DNA of 64,000 nucleotides, taken from Bimuria novae-zelandiae CBS 107.79. Its lineage: Eukaryota > Ascomycota > Dothideomycetes > Pleosporales > Didymosphaeriaceae. A program made the translations under genes and the position numbers. The notes beneath the pieces are model-generated. The model had not been told where the DNA came from. It searched no databases and worked only from the letters and a program-made list of their open reading frames with translations. Positions within the stretch are counted from its first letter, which is position 1, and every line of letters begins with the position of its first letter. Shown here one piece after another: positions 47,695 to 56,613 of this stretch. Location of the stretch: positions 62,001 to 126,000 of the forward strand of contig ML976768.1 in the NCBI GenBank assembly GCA_010015655.1. Reading direction: 5' to 3'.

Positions 47695-49148
47695 CTACAG
47701 CGAGGTCCTCATCTCCTCACGATGCCTAGCCAGCATGGCCTCCATCTCCTGGAACTGCCTTGTCCTGACTTGCGTCAATCGCGTATCAGTGCCCTCGCGC
47801 TGAGCAATGCGCTGCTCCCGCTGGAACAACGCCCGGTCCCGATCCTCCAACATACGCTCTCGCTCTTTGAGAGTCCGCTCTCGGTCGTTGATTCGGTCCT
47901 CCCGCTCTACGAGCTCCTTCTCACGATGGTCAAGGCGCTCCGTCTGTGACGGGAATGCTCCAACACTGGCCGCTTCGGCATCTGTCTCGGGGGTGGGTGA
48001 CATGTCGAAAGGATTCGGAGGGAAGCCAGGGCGTTGGTTTGGACGCAGGCTGCTAGTGCGCACTGGAAGTGTGAATCCGGGCGTGCGCGCTGGAGGTGTG
48101 TTGGTTCCAGGCGTGCGCGCTGAAGGTAAAAATCCGGGAGTCCCGCGCGCACGCGAGGAGACTTCCCAGAAATCGTCTAGGGGACCCGGCGCCGTTGGGT
48201 GCGAATTGAGGGTTGGTTCGCTGTTCTGGTCGACCCCAGTCTCGACAGAGCCCATAACGACGTCTTCATTCGGATCGGCGTGCTGATTCGCGCTCTGGCT
48301 TGCATTGTTGGGAGCGGTTGGCATTAGCCAGTTGCTCTGAATGATATTCTCAAGCGCCGACAGGTTACGGTGCGGCGGATAGCCCATTCGATAAAACGCA
48401 AAGGGGGTTGGCTGCTCTTGCTGTGTTTGCGGTCCGGGCTGGCTAGGTTGGCCGTCCCCATGATTGCCACGGGTCTCACGCCTAATGGGACCGGCTCCAC
48501 TGAAGAGAAGATTACCAGCCACAGTGGGCTTCTTGACTTCTTTACGCTGCTTGCGTGAACCTTGGGTGATGCGGGCGCGCTCTCGGACGCTGTTGATGTC
48601 ACGAGTGATCGATCGGAAGCTCTCATAGGGCTGCGAAGCAAATTAGCAGTGAAACAAACGGATACTGGAAGGCTCCAAAAACTCACGTCCTCTTCGTCAT
48701 CGCTATCCAGGTTGATCACCTCTGATGGAGGACCAGCGCTAGGCATCGTCATGCGATCACCTATAGTCCGATGGGTCGTCCCATGTGCGCCGTGAAGCCT
48801 AGGAGTAGGACGAGCACTGAAAGTACCGTACGGCATTCGAGCCAGAACCCGAGAATTGTTGCCGCCCGACTCTGACGGCGCTCCAGCTAGCGCGTCCATC
48901 CACTTGGTACGACAGAGCGGGCACGTCTTTTCGAGCCTCGGGTTGTTTGTAAGTATCGCCGTGAGGCAGTTGCGACCGAAGACATGTCCGCATCCACCGA
49001 TTTTGATGCGTACAGGCTGCTCGACCTCGTATGCGTCGAGACAGATCGGACACTCGTCAGAGGGACATATTTCATTCGGGCAAACAGGCTCAATTTGGCC
49101 TTTGAGAAAGGCTGCGCAGCGATCTCGCGCGGCCTTGTGGTCGGTCAT
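47695..49148 (-). CDS. RING-type protein with C-terminal coiled coil
   Basis: Two exons, 48687-49148 and 47695-48630, with a 56-bp intron (GTGAGT donor, phase 0), 465 residues. RING at residues 33-79: C33-x2-C36, C53-x-H55, then G58 where the fifth ligand Cys or His is expected, C61, and C76-x2-C79. RING proteins are usually E3 ubiquitin ligases; whether seven ligands are enough here is open. After the intron comes a basic stretch (SRKQRKEVKK) and a disordered Pro/Thr-rich middle with the repeated motif A/P-R-T-P-G. A heptad-like coiled coil follows (HREKELVEREDRINDRERTLKERERML, residues about 385-455). First of three RING genes within 7.1 kb. Confidence 0.85.
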
Positions 49149-49699
49149 CCTAGAGATGTTTGAGCAGGTGCAGGTGCGGGCTCCAGAAATAAAAATGACT
49201 GCTATATTTCTTGTTCAAATAGTCCGCTGGCTAGGCCTGCCTGTTGTTCAAGGGCGGGAGTGGGTGTGGCAGCAGAGTCGGGGTCGAGAGGGGAAGGCGG
49301 GAGTTATATGTATGGGCAGGCGCGAGGTGAGAGGTCGAAGCGCGCACGTGCGGTAAGTGATACCTAGGTACCAGCTTTTACCGCGGGGGTGTTGACTGAA
49401 TGTGAGAACTCCAAAGTTCTGAACGAAGGAAGCTGGCGACCCCGGTCAACTCGGGTGGCTGCGTTGATTGGCAGTCGTACAAACACGGCAAATTGCCCCA
49501 TGCGGAAACAACATGCAAACGCACAGAGATTCTGACCGCCAAATGAGTTGATCCCGAATTTGGGCGGCGGCCATCTTTGAAAACTCTACTTTATCAACGA
49601 CACTCCACGGCTGAGGGGGTAGATCTCTCAGAAGACGACGACGAAAGAGCCTACCATAGTTGCTCAGATTTGCATCGTCGGAATATACGCACCTACCCG
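49149..49699. other. Intergenic, no gene assigned
   Basis: About 550 bp: promoter of the RING gene and 3' side of the next minus-strand gene. An 86-codon minus frame (49446-49706) has no recognisable content. Confidence 0.5.
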
Positions 49700-50392
49700 T
49701 CAACAAATATTTATGGCCGGTTTCCAGAGCTGTCTCATACCATTACGTTGCCTTCCCTTGAACCTCTCTACTATCCATTGATGTTTTGATTCTTCTCCAG
49801 GTAACGCCTCCTCATCTAGTATTATCTCCTCTTCCCCTTCACCTCCCTGTTCCACGTCCACGACCAAAAACTGATACCTTTGCACCCCCTCCATTCCTTC
49901 CTCATCAGGATTAGCCACTTCTATCTGCTTCAGCAGCTCGATACCTTCCCACATGACGTGCAAGAAACATTCAGTCCACCACTCAGTAAAATCCACTGCA
50001 ATCTGCTGCTGCTCCACCGCATATTGTTTCGCATCATTGTCCTCACATTCTTGCATCTCCGTTCGCAGCTCGCACATCCTGAGGCAGCAGTCATTCATCG
50101 CGTGGTCGACATCCCAGTGCAGTTTCTCGAAGAACATGAGCGTGGGGATCCTGCGGATGGCTTGAGTGTCTTGCTTGAAGAGGGTGTGCAGTGGCTTCAT
50201 GAGGTCGTGGAGGTCCTCGAAGGCCTGGCTGAGCTTCATGGCCTTTTCGGCACGCTGTCTCCAGGTTCGGAAGAGGTAGCGGGTCCAGCAGAGCTCTCTG
50301 CGGGCTCTGCGGAATTTCGGCTTGGATGAGGAGATGTAGGTTGTCCATATGGTGACGTGGTTGTCCCCGGGGTGGTAATCTACTGCAGACAT
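49700..50392 (-). CDS. Unknown 230-residue protein
   Basis: Single open frame beginning MSAVDYHPGDNHVTIWTTYI. Rich in Trp, Glu and Arg and mainly helical (RYLFRTWRQRAEKAMKLSQAF, ECFLHVMWEGIELLKQIEVA), with an acidic segment near residue 180 (EQGGEGEEEIILDEEALPGEE). No signal peptide, membrane segment or known motif. I do not recognise the family. Coding character is supported by length, codon balance and lack of competing frames. A further intron near the 3' end cannot be excluded. Confidence 0.6.
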   Translation of the reverse strand: MSAVDYHPGDNHVTIWTTYISSSKPKFRRARRELCWTRYLFRTWRQRAEKAMKLSQAFEDLHDLMKPLHTLFKQDTQAIRRIPTLMFFEKLHWDVDHAMNDCCLRMCELRTEMQECEDNDAKQYAVEQQQIAVDFTEWWTECFLHVMWEGIELLKQIEVANPDEEGMEGVQRYQFLVVDVEQGGEGEEEIILDEEALPGEESKHQWIVERFKGRQRNGMRQLWKPAINIC

Positions 50393-51092
50393 CGTGGGGA
50401 GTTGTTCAGGCTGGGCCGAGCGCTTTTATCAGCGTGCAGTATTAAGGTGTGTCAGTGTGGTTTTGTTGACTGAGGGATCTAGTGGTACAAAAGCTGAAAG
50501 GCCAGGCCGCTCTGTTACTGCCGATCCTTGAGACGGACTTGCAAGAGTTGGATTATTGATGGTACAGAAGTCGATGGTAAATGCAGTTGCCAGACCAATC
50601 TCCAACCACGTGCGCCTGCGCCTAGGCATTGACGCGTGGGACGAATGATGATAGTCTTTCAAGTCTGGTAGGCAACGTCTCATCAATATTTGATGTTGCT
50701 TGGGATCCGTGTGCGCGCATCCCGAAAATCTCTTACAACGGTAGCGAATATCGGAACCTCTCTTATCACGCTACAGGCCGGGTTCGATATCTCGCATTTT
50801 GAACTGGCGAGAAACCGTCAGTTTTCTGCTTGGGCATGAAATAGATTTTTCATGCCTAGGGAATTACGAAAACTGGCTTTGGAAGACGTGGATTCGGAGT
50901 ATAACCTACGTGGAGTGGGTACGATGATGGTGGGCTGTGTGGTAGAGATGGTGAACAATGGTGACCACCATGCTCAACAAACACCATTCTTATATTTCCC
51001 CTATCTCGCGTATATTTCGCCTACTCCATCTCGAGCATTAACAATTCGTTTCGTTACCTCGACACATTTCTCCTTCCAACTAAGCCACGATA
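50393..51092. other. Divergent intergenic region
   Basis: About 700 bp between a minus-strand start and a plus-strand start; promoter region for both. No gene seen; pyrimidine-rich near 51040-51090 as in fungal core promoters. Confidence 0.5.
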
Positions 51093-51942
51093 ATGGCGCC
51101 ACCAGCGCCAATTGTCTGTGAATATCTGGCACTTGCCGAAGTTAAATACGAAGAGGTCATAAGCGAAAACTGTCCCATCTGCTTGGAGTCCTACAACTAT
51201 GCCGACCGCGCCGTTCGAACCATGTAAGTCACTCAGTTAGAATCCTCCGTGCTCGTGCACCACATACCCACTCGCCCGACATGGTGCTTTGTCAGAGGCT
51301 ACAAAGCTGATTGTTGACCATCTTCAGGCCTTGTCTTCATATTATGGGCCTACCTGCCGCCAAAGATGGTGCGAAATCTCACTCACGTGTCCCATGTGCC
51401 GCACGCGTGTTCAAACCCGCGAATTCGACGACACCCAAGACGCCGTCGCCTGGGTCATACACGAAGCCCTTATTCACAAGCGTTCGCGCAAATATACGCC
51501 CGTCCACCGCGCGGTCGAACTGCTCTACCTCGACGACTTCATCCCTCTGTCGCCGTCCGTCGCTGCAGAGGCACACGAATGGCTGAATAACATGAATGCC
51601 GAGCGGAGGCACGAGTACGAGGCCCGAAGCGACGGATTGGATATTCAAATCTCTTACATGGAAGCACTTTCGGAGGCAGAGGGTATCCCTGAGCGGTGGA
51701 CTGGGTCCGGACTTTTTCCGCCCGTGGAGCTAGCGAGATGGTATGTTCCGGAAGTGAATCTTGAGTCTGATATCTGGGTGGATTGGGTGCGCAGGGAGCC
51801 GCGGAGGAGATTTGCGGGAGTCGTTACTACTGTTCCTCAACGATCGACTTTGAGTATGGTAATTGAGCGGTTGAAGAGGAGGTTGCGCGACGTCTTAGGG
51901 TTTCGGCACGTATTAGAGCCATGGTTATATCTGTGCGGATGA
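51093..51942 (+). pseudogene. RING-type protein gene with a frameshift in the RING
   Basis: Exon 1 is 51093-51223 (MAPPAPIVCEYLALAEV...), followed by a 104-bp intron and exon 2 from 51328. The splice gives C27-P-I-C30 then P-C46-L-H48-I-M-G. Immediately after (about 51345-51352) the frame must shift by one base to continue as PTCRQRWCEISLTCPMCRTRV, after which it stays open to the stop at 51942. A single-base deletion explains both halves. Otherwise the unshifted protein ends at 51586 without the last zinc ligands. The restored spacing would be C-x-H-x5-C with Gly at the usual fifth ligand, as in the neighbouring RING gene. Could be a true pseudogene or a sequencing error. Confidence 0.65.
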
Positions 51943-52362
51943 GGTTGACTTGGGGGCGCAAAAGCGTTCGTGGGGTGATGGGGTGGGCGAAGGGTGTGTA
52001 TGTACGCTCTCTGGTTGGTTATATGAGAGATATGAGAGGCCACAATTGGCGCGGCTCTACATGGCTAGAAGCATCCAAACGAACGTTTTATGTACTGAAA
52101 TGACACCTGGATCAGTTTAGCACTTGGAATCATCCCCGTAGCTTGAGGCTTTGATTGACGAGTTCTCGCGCATTAACTTCCGGTCACGGTAAGGCACTGA
52201 GATAGCGTCACGAATGGCAACTCAATTGCAGAGAAGCTGGTATATTATACTCATTCCATGGTAGCACAACGTCCGAAGCGAAAAGATGCGAAGAGTATGA
52301 TAATACCCATGAGAAATGTAATCAGTGATGTCTGCACGGCCCGCATCTGGATGCAAAGCCCC
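51943..52362. other. Convergent 3' spacer
   Basis: About 420 bp between the ends of a plus and a minus gene. No feature recognised. Confidence 0.5.
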
Positions 52363-53507
52363 TTACAGCTCTCCCTTCCCTTCCCCCCATGTCTTCGCAT
52401 ATTTTGAAAACCTCTCAGCCGCGACCAAAAACAGCCGATCCAGCTCCGCCGCAGCCACCTCACTCCCAGCCCTCAATTTCAAATACCGCTGACCCCTCCT
52501 AACCCCATCATCCACCCACTCATTCGTCCCATCTTCCAAGATCCGATTAAACCCCTTGTCATTCGCTATCTCAAAAATCTCCCCTAGACCATTCGCGACG
52601 TACAAAATGGTCAGCGGATCCCAACTAGGCAGCGGCTTCCCGAACCCGTACCAAACATAACTTTGTCGAATAGGGTCGTCTTCGAATGTAGATGCCATGA
52701 GCGGTGCACCAACCAGGACGTGTTTTCCCACATCGTTTCCGACGAAGGTTATTTTACCTTCCCAGGTATTTATAACATGAGCCGCGCGAGAAGGGTTAGA
52801 GCCGTAGAAATTCCAGCTGCGGCCGGTGGGGTAGGTGCCGCCCATGACGGCGAGCTCGTGCACTTTGGCGCGGACGAGCGCTCTGCCGTTCATGGGGGAA
52901 TATTTGTCTGGTTGGGAGTCTAGGAGGGCGGATATCTGTGGGGTTAGTAGATGTTCATATAAGGAAAGGGGGGGGGGGGTTTGCTACAGACGCAAACATA
53001 CATTATCAAGAAATCCAATCGAAGCAATTGTAACACTCCCATCACCCGCTTCCGATAATAGCTTCCTATACAAAAACACTGGATCCCAAGCGTCTTCGGC
53101 TTTTCCCCAGGGTAAAGTGCCTCCAGACCAGTGATACGCGACTTTACTCGTATACTCCCCGACCTTGTAGTTTTTTTTGTCGAAGAAGGTGACACTGTTC
53201 ATGGGCCGGGGAATGCTGATTGGGGTGTCAGCATGGCCGTAATGCGCGAGGATAGCAGATGCCGCGAGGGCGGAGTATTCGCTTGGATGATTGACGTTGA
53301 CTCCGAGCAGGTTTAGATTGGGGAGGGTGGCTCCGAGCATTAGGGCACTCGCATCGCTGGTAGGCTTGAATTACTAGTCATTGGTATGTGAGGCTTGACT
53401 TACTCAACATCGCTGTGCAGGTCGGTGTCGATGATTAGGTTCTTTCGTGGTGCTAACGCGGTGTGATTCATCAGGGCGAGAAGAGATGCCGTGCTTTGTA
53501 GACGCAT
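52363..53507 (-). CDS. Nucleoside hydrolase (IU-nucleoside hydrolase family), probably secreted
   Basis: Three exons: 53404-53507, 53002-53356 and 52363-52935 (introns 47 and 66 bp, GT-AG), 343 residues. The N-terminal Asp motif NLIIDTDLHSDVDDASAL (residues about 23-40) is the calcium- and ribose-binding signature of nucleoside hydrolases, which split the N-glycosidic bond of ribonucleosides. Family features follow: GVNVNHPSEYSALAASAIL, HELAVMGGTYP, then NPSRAAHVI and KITFVGNDVG. I chose Met 53507 because MRLQSTASLLALMNHTALA looks like a short signal peptide; upstream Met 53636 is in frame but gives a Pro-rich leader. The second intron contains a run of 11 G on the plus strand (52970-52979 region). 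A role in salvaging extracellular nucleosides is inference. Confidence 0.85.
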
Positions 53508-53840
53508 GCACAAAGTAACAAGGTTTGGGGCGAGCTGTGGGGGCGAGCTGTGGGGCGGTGGTGTTGTACTGAAGGTTGGGGGGTGGCTGCGAGGTGACCA
53601 AGCAAGCGGGGTCAAGATACCTAGTACCTGTGGCACTTCGTATCTCTAGGCATCGACCTCCGAGTCATCGACCCAAGCTGTTCCGCGTCAACAAGATTCG
53701 CTTAACTTATGCTTGCCAAAATTGACGGAAGTCATGAACGTTGCTGCTCTGCTTACTAGCAGATGCAGCACACCCGAAACTCTTTAATTCTATTATCTCC
53801 TTCCTAATGAAACATCTGATCCCCCAGTCTATGTATCATC
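53508..53840. other. Spacer between two minus-strand genes
   Basis: About 330 bp. Promoter of the nucleoside hydrolase with a short G/T-rich tandem stretch (GGGGCGAGCTGTGG twice, about 53528-53555). Confidence 0.5.
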
Positions 53841-54783
53841 TCAACCTCCAACTCCATCCTCACCCTGACCTAAACTCCAATCCCGCCTCCTCAATTTCTC
53901 GTCATCCTCAACAATCATCGTCCACACACCCACCATCTGCCACGCAATCATCATGGCACCCATCCAAAACTCGATATTGTCCTCAACTAAGCCTGGCCCC
54001 ACAAAGTCCTCCGCAATATCGTACACAGACGCGATATCCCGTGGCTCTCTCAGCGTAGCTTTCCCGTCCTCGTTCCGCGCAATGTCTCCTGTGTCGTCAA
54101 GGACGTATATGGATGGACGCACATAGGTTTCGCACACGAAATGCCAGCACCACTCGAGGATAAACTTAACCCCGAACACCGTTATCTGTCCGTTAGTCTC
54201 AAAGATAATCGCACCATTTGGCGCCGTTTGTATCCACGTCATGCGGCTGAAGGTGAATTTCTTCTCGTGGGTGAGACGCCACCACTGCGCGCGCAGCGCT
54301 TGCCGCTCCTCCCGGGAAAAGTGGCTGGATAAGCGATGCGGATCGCGTAGGCCGTCGCGGATGTGTACGGTGCGGCATAGGGGGCAGGTGTTCGATGTGG
54401 AGAGCCAGGTTTCGATGCAGAGGCGGCCGAAGATGTGGTTTTTGCAGTGCGGGTGTGGAAGAAAGGAGGACGACGGGGGCGTGGGTGGTTGTGTCGAAGG
54501 GGTCGTAGCAGATGTGACAGCGATCTATTTCGAGGCGTTTGAGCTGTGCGGAAGCGACGAGTGCGAGACCGGTTTTGGGGGCGTTGGAGAAGAGGTATTT
54601 GGCACGTTGTGGAAGGAGCCAGGGTGCGATTCCGCTGACGCCGTGGAGGGAGCGGATCTGAGGTCCCATGTTGTAGATGGAACTTGTGCTGTTCCCGTTT
54701 CGCTGACCGAAATGTTCTGATGGAATTATTTCTCCTTCTCGGCCCATGTCGAAGGGTACGAAGGCGGAATGTGCACGATACAT
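53841..54783 (-). pseudogene. Second RING-type gene with a frameshift in the RING
   Basis: The frame from Met 54783 (MYRAHSAFVPFDMGREGEI...) contains CHICYDPFDTTTHAPVV and then runs into meaningless His/Pro sequence. The next frame, in the same place, supplies PHCKNHIFGRLCIETWL and TCPLCRT and stays open to the stop at 53841. The latter includes KFILEWCWHFVCETYVRPSIYVL and a hydrophobic stretch WMGAMMIAWQMVGVWTMIV. One base too many (or two missing) at about 54470-54500 explains this. There is no room for a normal intron. The composite RING again has Gly where the fifth ligand should be (C-x2-H-x2-G-x2-C). Relic or sequencing error. Confidence 0.62.
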
Positions 54784-55243
54784 TTCATGTCCGGCGACGC
54801 GTTGTATATTAAGAATTTGGCAAATTCAGGTTGCCAAGGAGGCTCGTGTTCGACTTTTGAGTTTGCAGCGTGGTTGAGTTGTTCTTATGTGGCCCCCCTA
54901 TGTCAACCAAAGTTACGACGTATTCGTACCGTGGTTTCCAAGCACATATAAAGCCGCATCATTCTCACTTCTTTTGCTTGCGACTTTGTGTGCCAAGTTG
55001 TCGCGGCGTACAGGTACCACTATGGGTGTACTGAATGGAGCGTGTAAAGACCCCTGAGGTAAGTTGCGATGCACAGTCGTATGTTTTAGGGCTGGACGGT
55101 CGCGACAACACGGCCATATAGACGACTTCTTCAGCGCAACGTCCGAGAGACATCTTCGTGACAAAGCCCATGCGTCAGACTCGTAGTCTCCCTTCTAATC
55201 TAGCTGAAGCCGACCGAATCGTGACCTCAGGTTTGACATGCTG
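54784..55243. other. Intergenic, no gene seen
   Basis: About 460 bp between two minus-strand genes; promoter of the RING relic. Short frames only. Confidence 0.5.
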
Positions 55244-56026
55244 CTATCGCTTGACGCAGAGATCGCTTCGAATGACCCATTTCTCGCCCTGCAGCACCTC
55301 GCGACCCTCATGCAACATGCACTGCGCACCATGTCGATGCAGCAACGCCATGCCGACCTCAAGGTCCACGACGACGGGCTCCGGTGGCGGTTCCTTACTC
55401 TTCTTCTTCCCTGCTTCAGGCTCAGGGTAAAACACCGTCTCGCCGCCAATGCAACCTGTCGCAGGGGAAGTGAGGTAGAGGAGAAGCGTCCATGTTGTTC
55501 GCGCAGGCACGGGCGGATCGCCCGGGAGAGTCACATTGTTCGCGTCATCGTAATGCTGGTCGAAAAACTGGCTTTTCGAATACCGATATATTCGGATATT
55601 CGGATTGAGACCCACGACTTCACCGCCCCAGAGCTCTCTGCGCTGGGTCTCGTCCATACCAAGTCCGTCGTTCTCGGTAGAGCCGAGCACGAGGTTCTTC
55701 AGGGCGGTGTCGCTCCATAGCCGTTCAGCGAACGCTGGGTCGTCTATCTGAAAGCGGTCATTCACCCGTACCGCGTCGCCTTTTTTTGGCTTTCCCGGCG
55801 TCGTGGTGAGTGGCAGAGAAGAAAGGAATGACACGTAGTTCTTGCAGAGGGTCGTAGTCCAGAAGTTGGGTGCTGTTACTATTTGTCCTGCGACGACTTC
55901 TTGCAGGGTAAGATCCGACTCTGGTCTGAGTGAAGCGAAGGCAGGCCAGCTGGGCGCGGGTGGCTTCCGACTCGATAGTGCTTTAGTGGTTGAAGAGTCA
56001 GCTTTACTCTTCTTCTTGGGCGGCAT
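55244..56026 (-). CDS. 2OG-Fe(II) dioxygenase (prolyl 4-hydroxylase-like)
   Basis: 260 residues, single exon. A basic leader (MPPKKKSKAD) could direct it to the nucleus. The double-stranded beta-helix carries the iron triad: H158 and D160 in FFDQHYDD, and H239 in MLHEGREV. R253 in KWVIRSDLCV is placed to bind the 2-oxoglutarate carboxylate. Upstream, the segment NPNIRIYRYSKSQFFDQHYD is typical of the P4Hc class. A Lys-rich insert (EAGKKKSKEPPPEP, residues about 204-217) lies between the catalytic strands. Substrate unknown. Complete, with all key residues. Divergent from the forkhead gene. Confidence 0.9.
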   Translation of the reverse strand: MPPKKKSKADSSTTKALSSRKPPAPSWPAFASLRPESDLTLQEVVAGQIVTAPNFWTTTLCKNYVSFLSSLPLTTTPGKPKKGDAVRVNDRFQIDDPAFAERLWSDTALKNLVLGSTENDGLGMDETQRRELWGGEVVGLNPNIRIYRYSKSQFFDQHYDDANNVTLPGDPPVPARTTWTLLLYLTSPATGCIGGETVFYPEPEAGKKKSKEPPPEPVVVDLEVGMALLHRHGAQCMLHEGREVLQGEKWVIRSDLCVKR

Positions 56027-56509
56027 GACAATTCTGTGCGCGTGCTCAGGAGCGAAGTTGTGAGCGGCTTCAACAAGTCAACCGTGGAAAGACGGCCGCG
56101 ACGCTCCCAACACCCAGGCTCTTCCCGCAAGCTCACAGTCTCAACGCCCTGGACAGGTAGCGCAGCAATGCGTCCGATAACACTGTGTTAGAAATTTGCA
56201 ATCTCGAGTACTAGATTCGATCGATATGATGTTTCGAGACACGCCAGAGTCGTGGCGCGTAGGGCTGCCCGAGTCCGCTAATGCACGGGCGCTGAATGGC
56301 TACGCAGAGCTGCAAGAGTCTTCGGAGTGTCCAGGCGAACTGTTCCTGCCGGTGATCAATTATACGACTCCGTCTTCATCGCGCACGCTCCAAGACCCGC
56401 AGTTCGATCTGCCCTCCTCTCGTATGTCCTCCGAGGCATGCGCTGTCTGGCGAAGCTGTGGCAGCAGCGGTGGCTCATGACCTGGGACATTCCAGCTGAC
56501 GGCGCGCAG
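56027..56509. promoter_or_regulatory. Divergent region between oxygenase and forkhead genes
   Basis: About 480-590 bp depending on the forkhead start. It may contain an upstream exon of the forkhead gene: the forkhead frame is open back to 56500, with possible acceptors at 56494-56495 and 56508-56509. No other motif claimed. Confidence 0.45.
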
Positions 56510-56613
56510 ACCTCCAACACCAAGCCAGCGGCGGCTACTACGAATACCTCAACTACCTCGACTCACTAGACAGCACCGACTTCGTAGGCTTCCCCAGCCA
56601 TGGCGAAGGCAGC

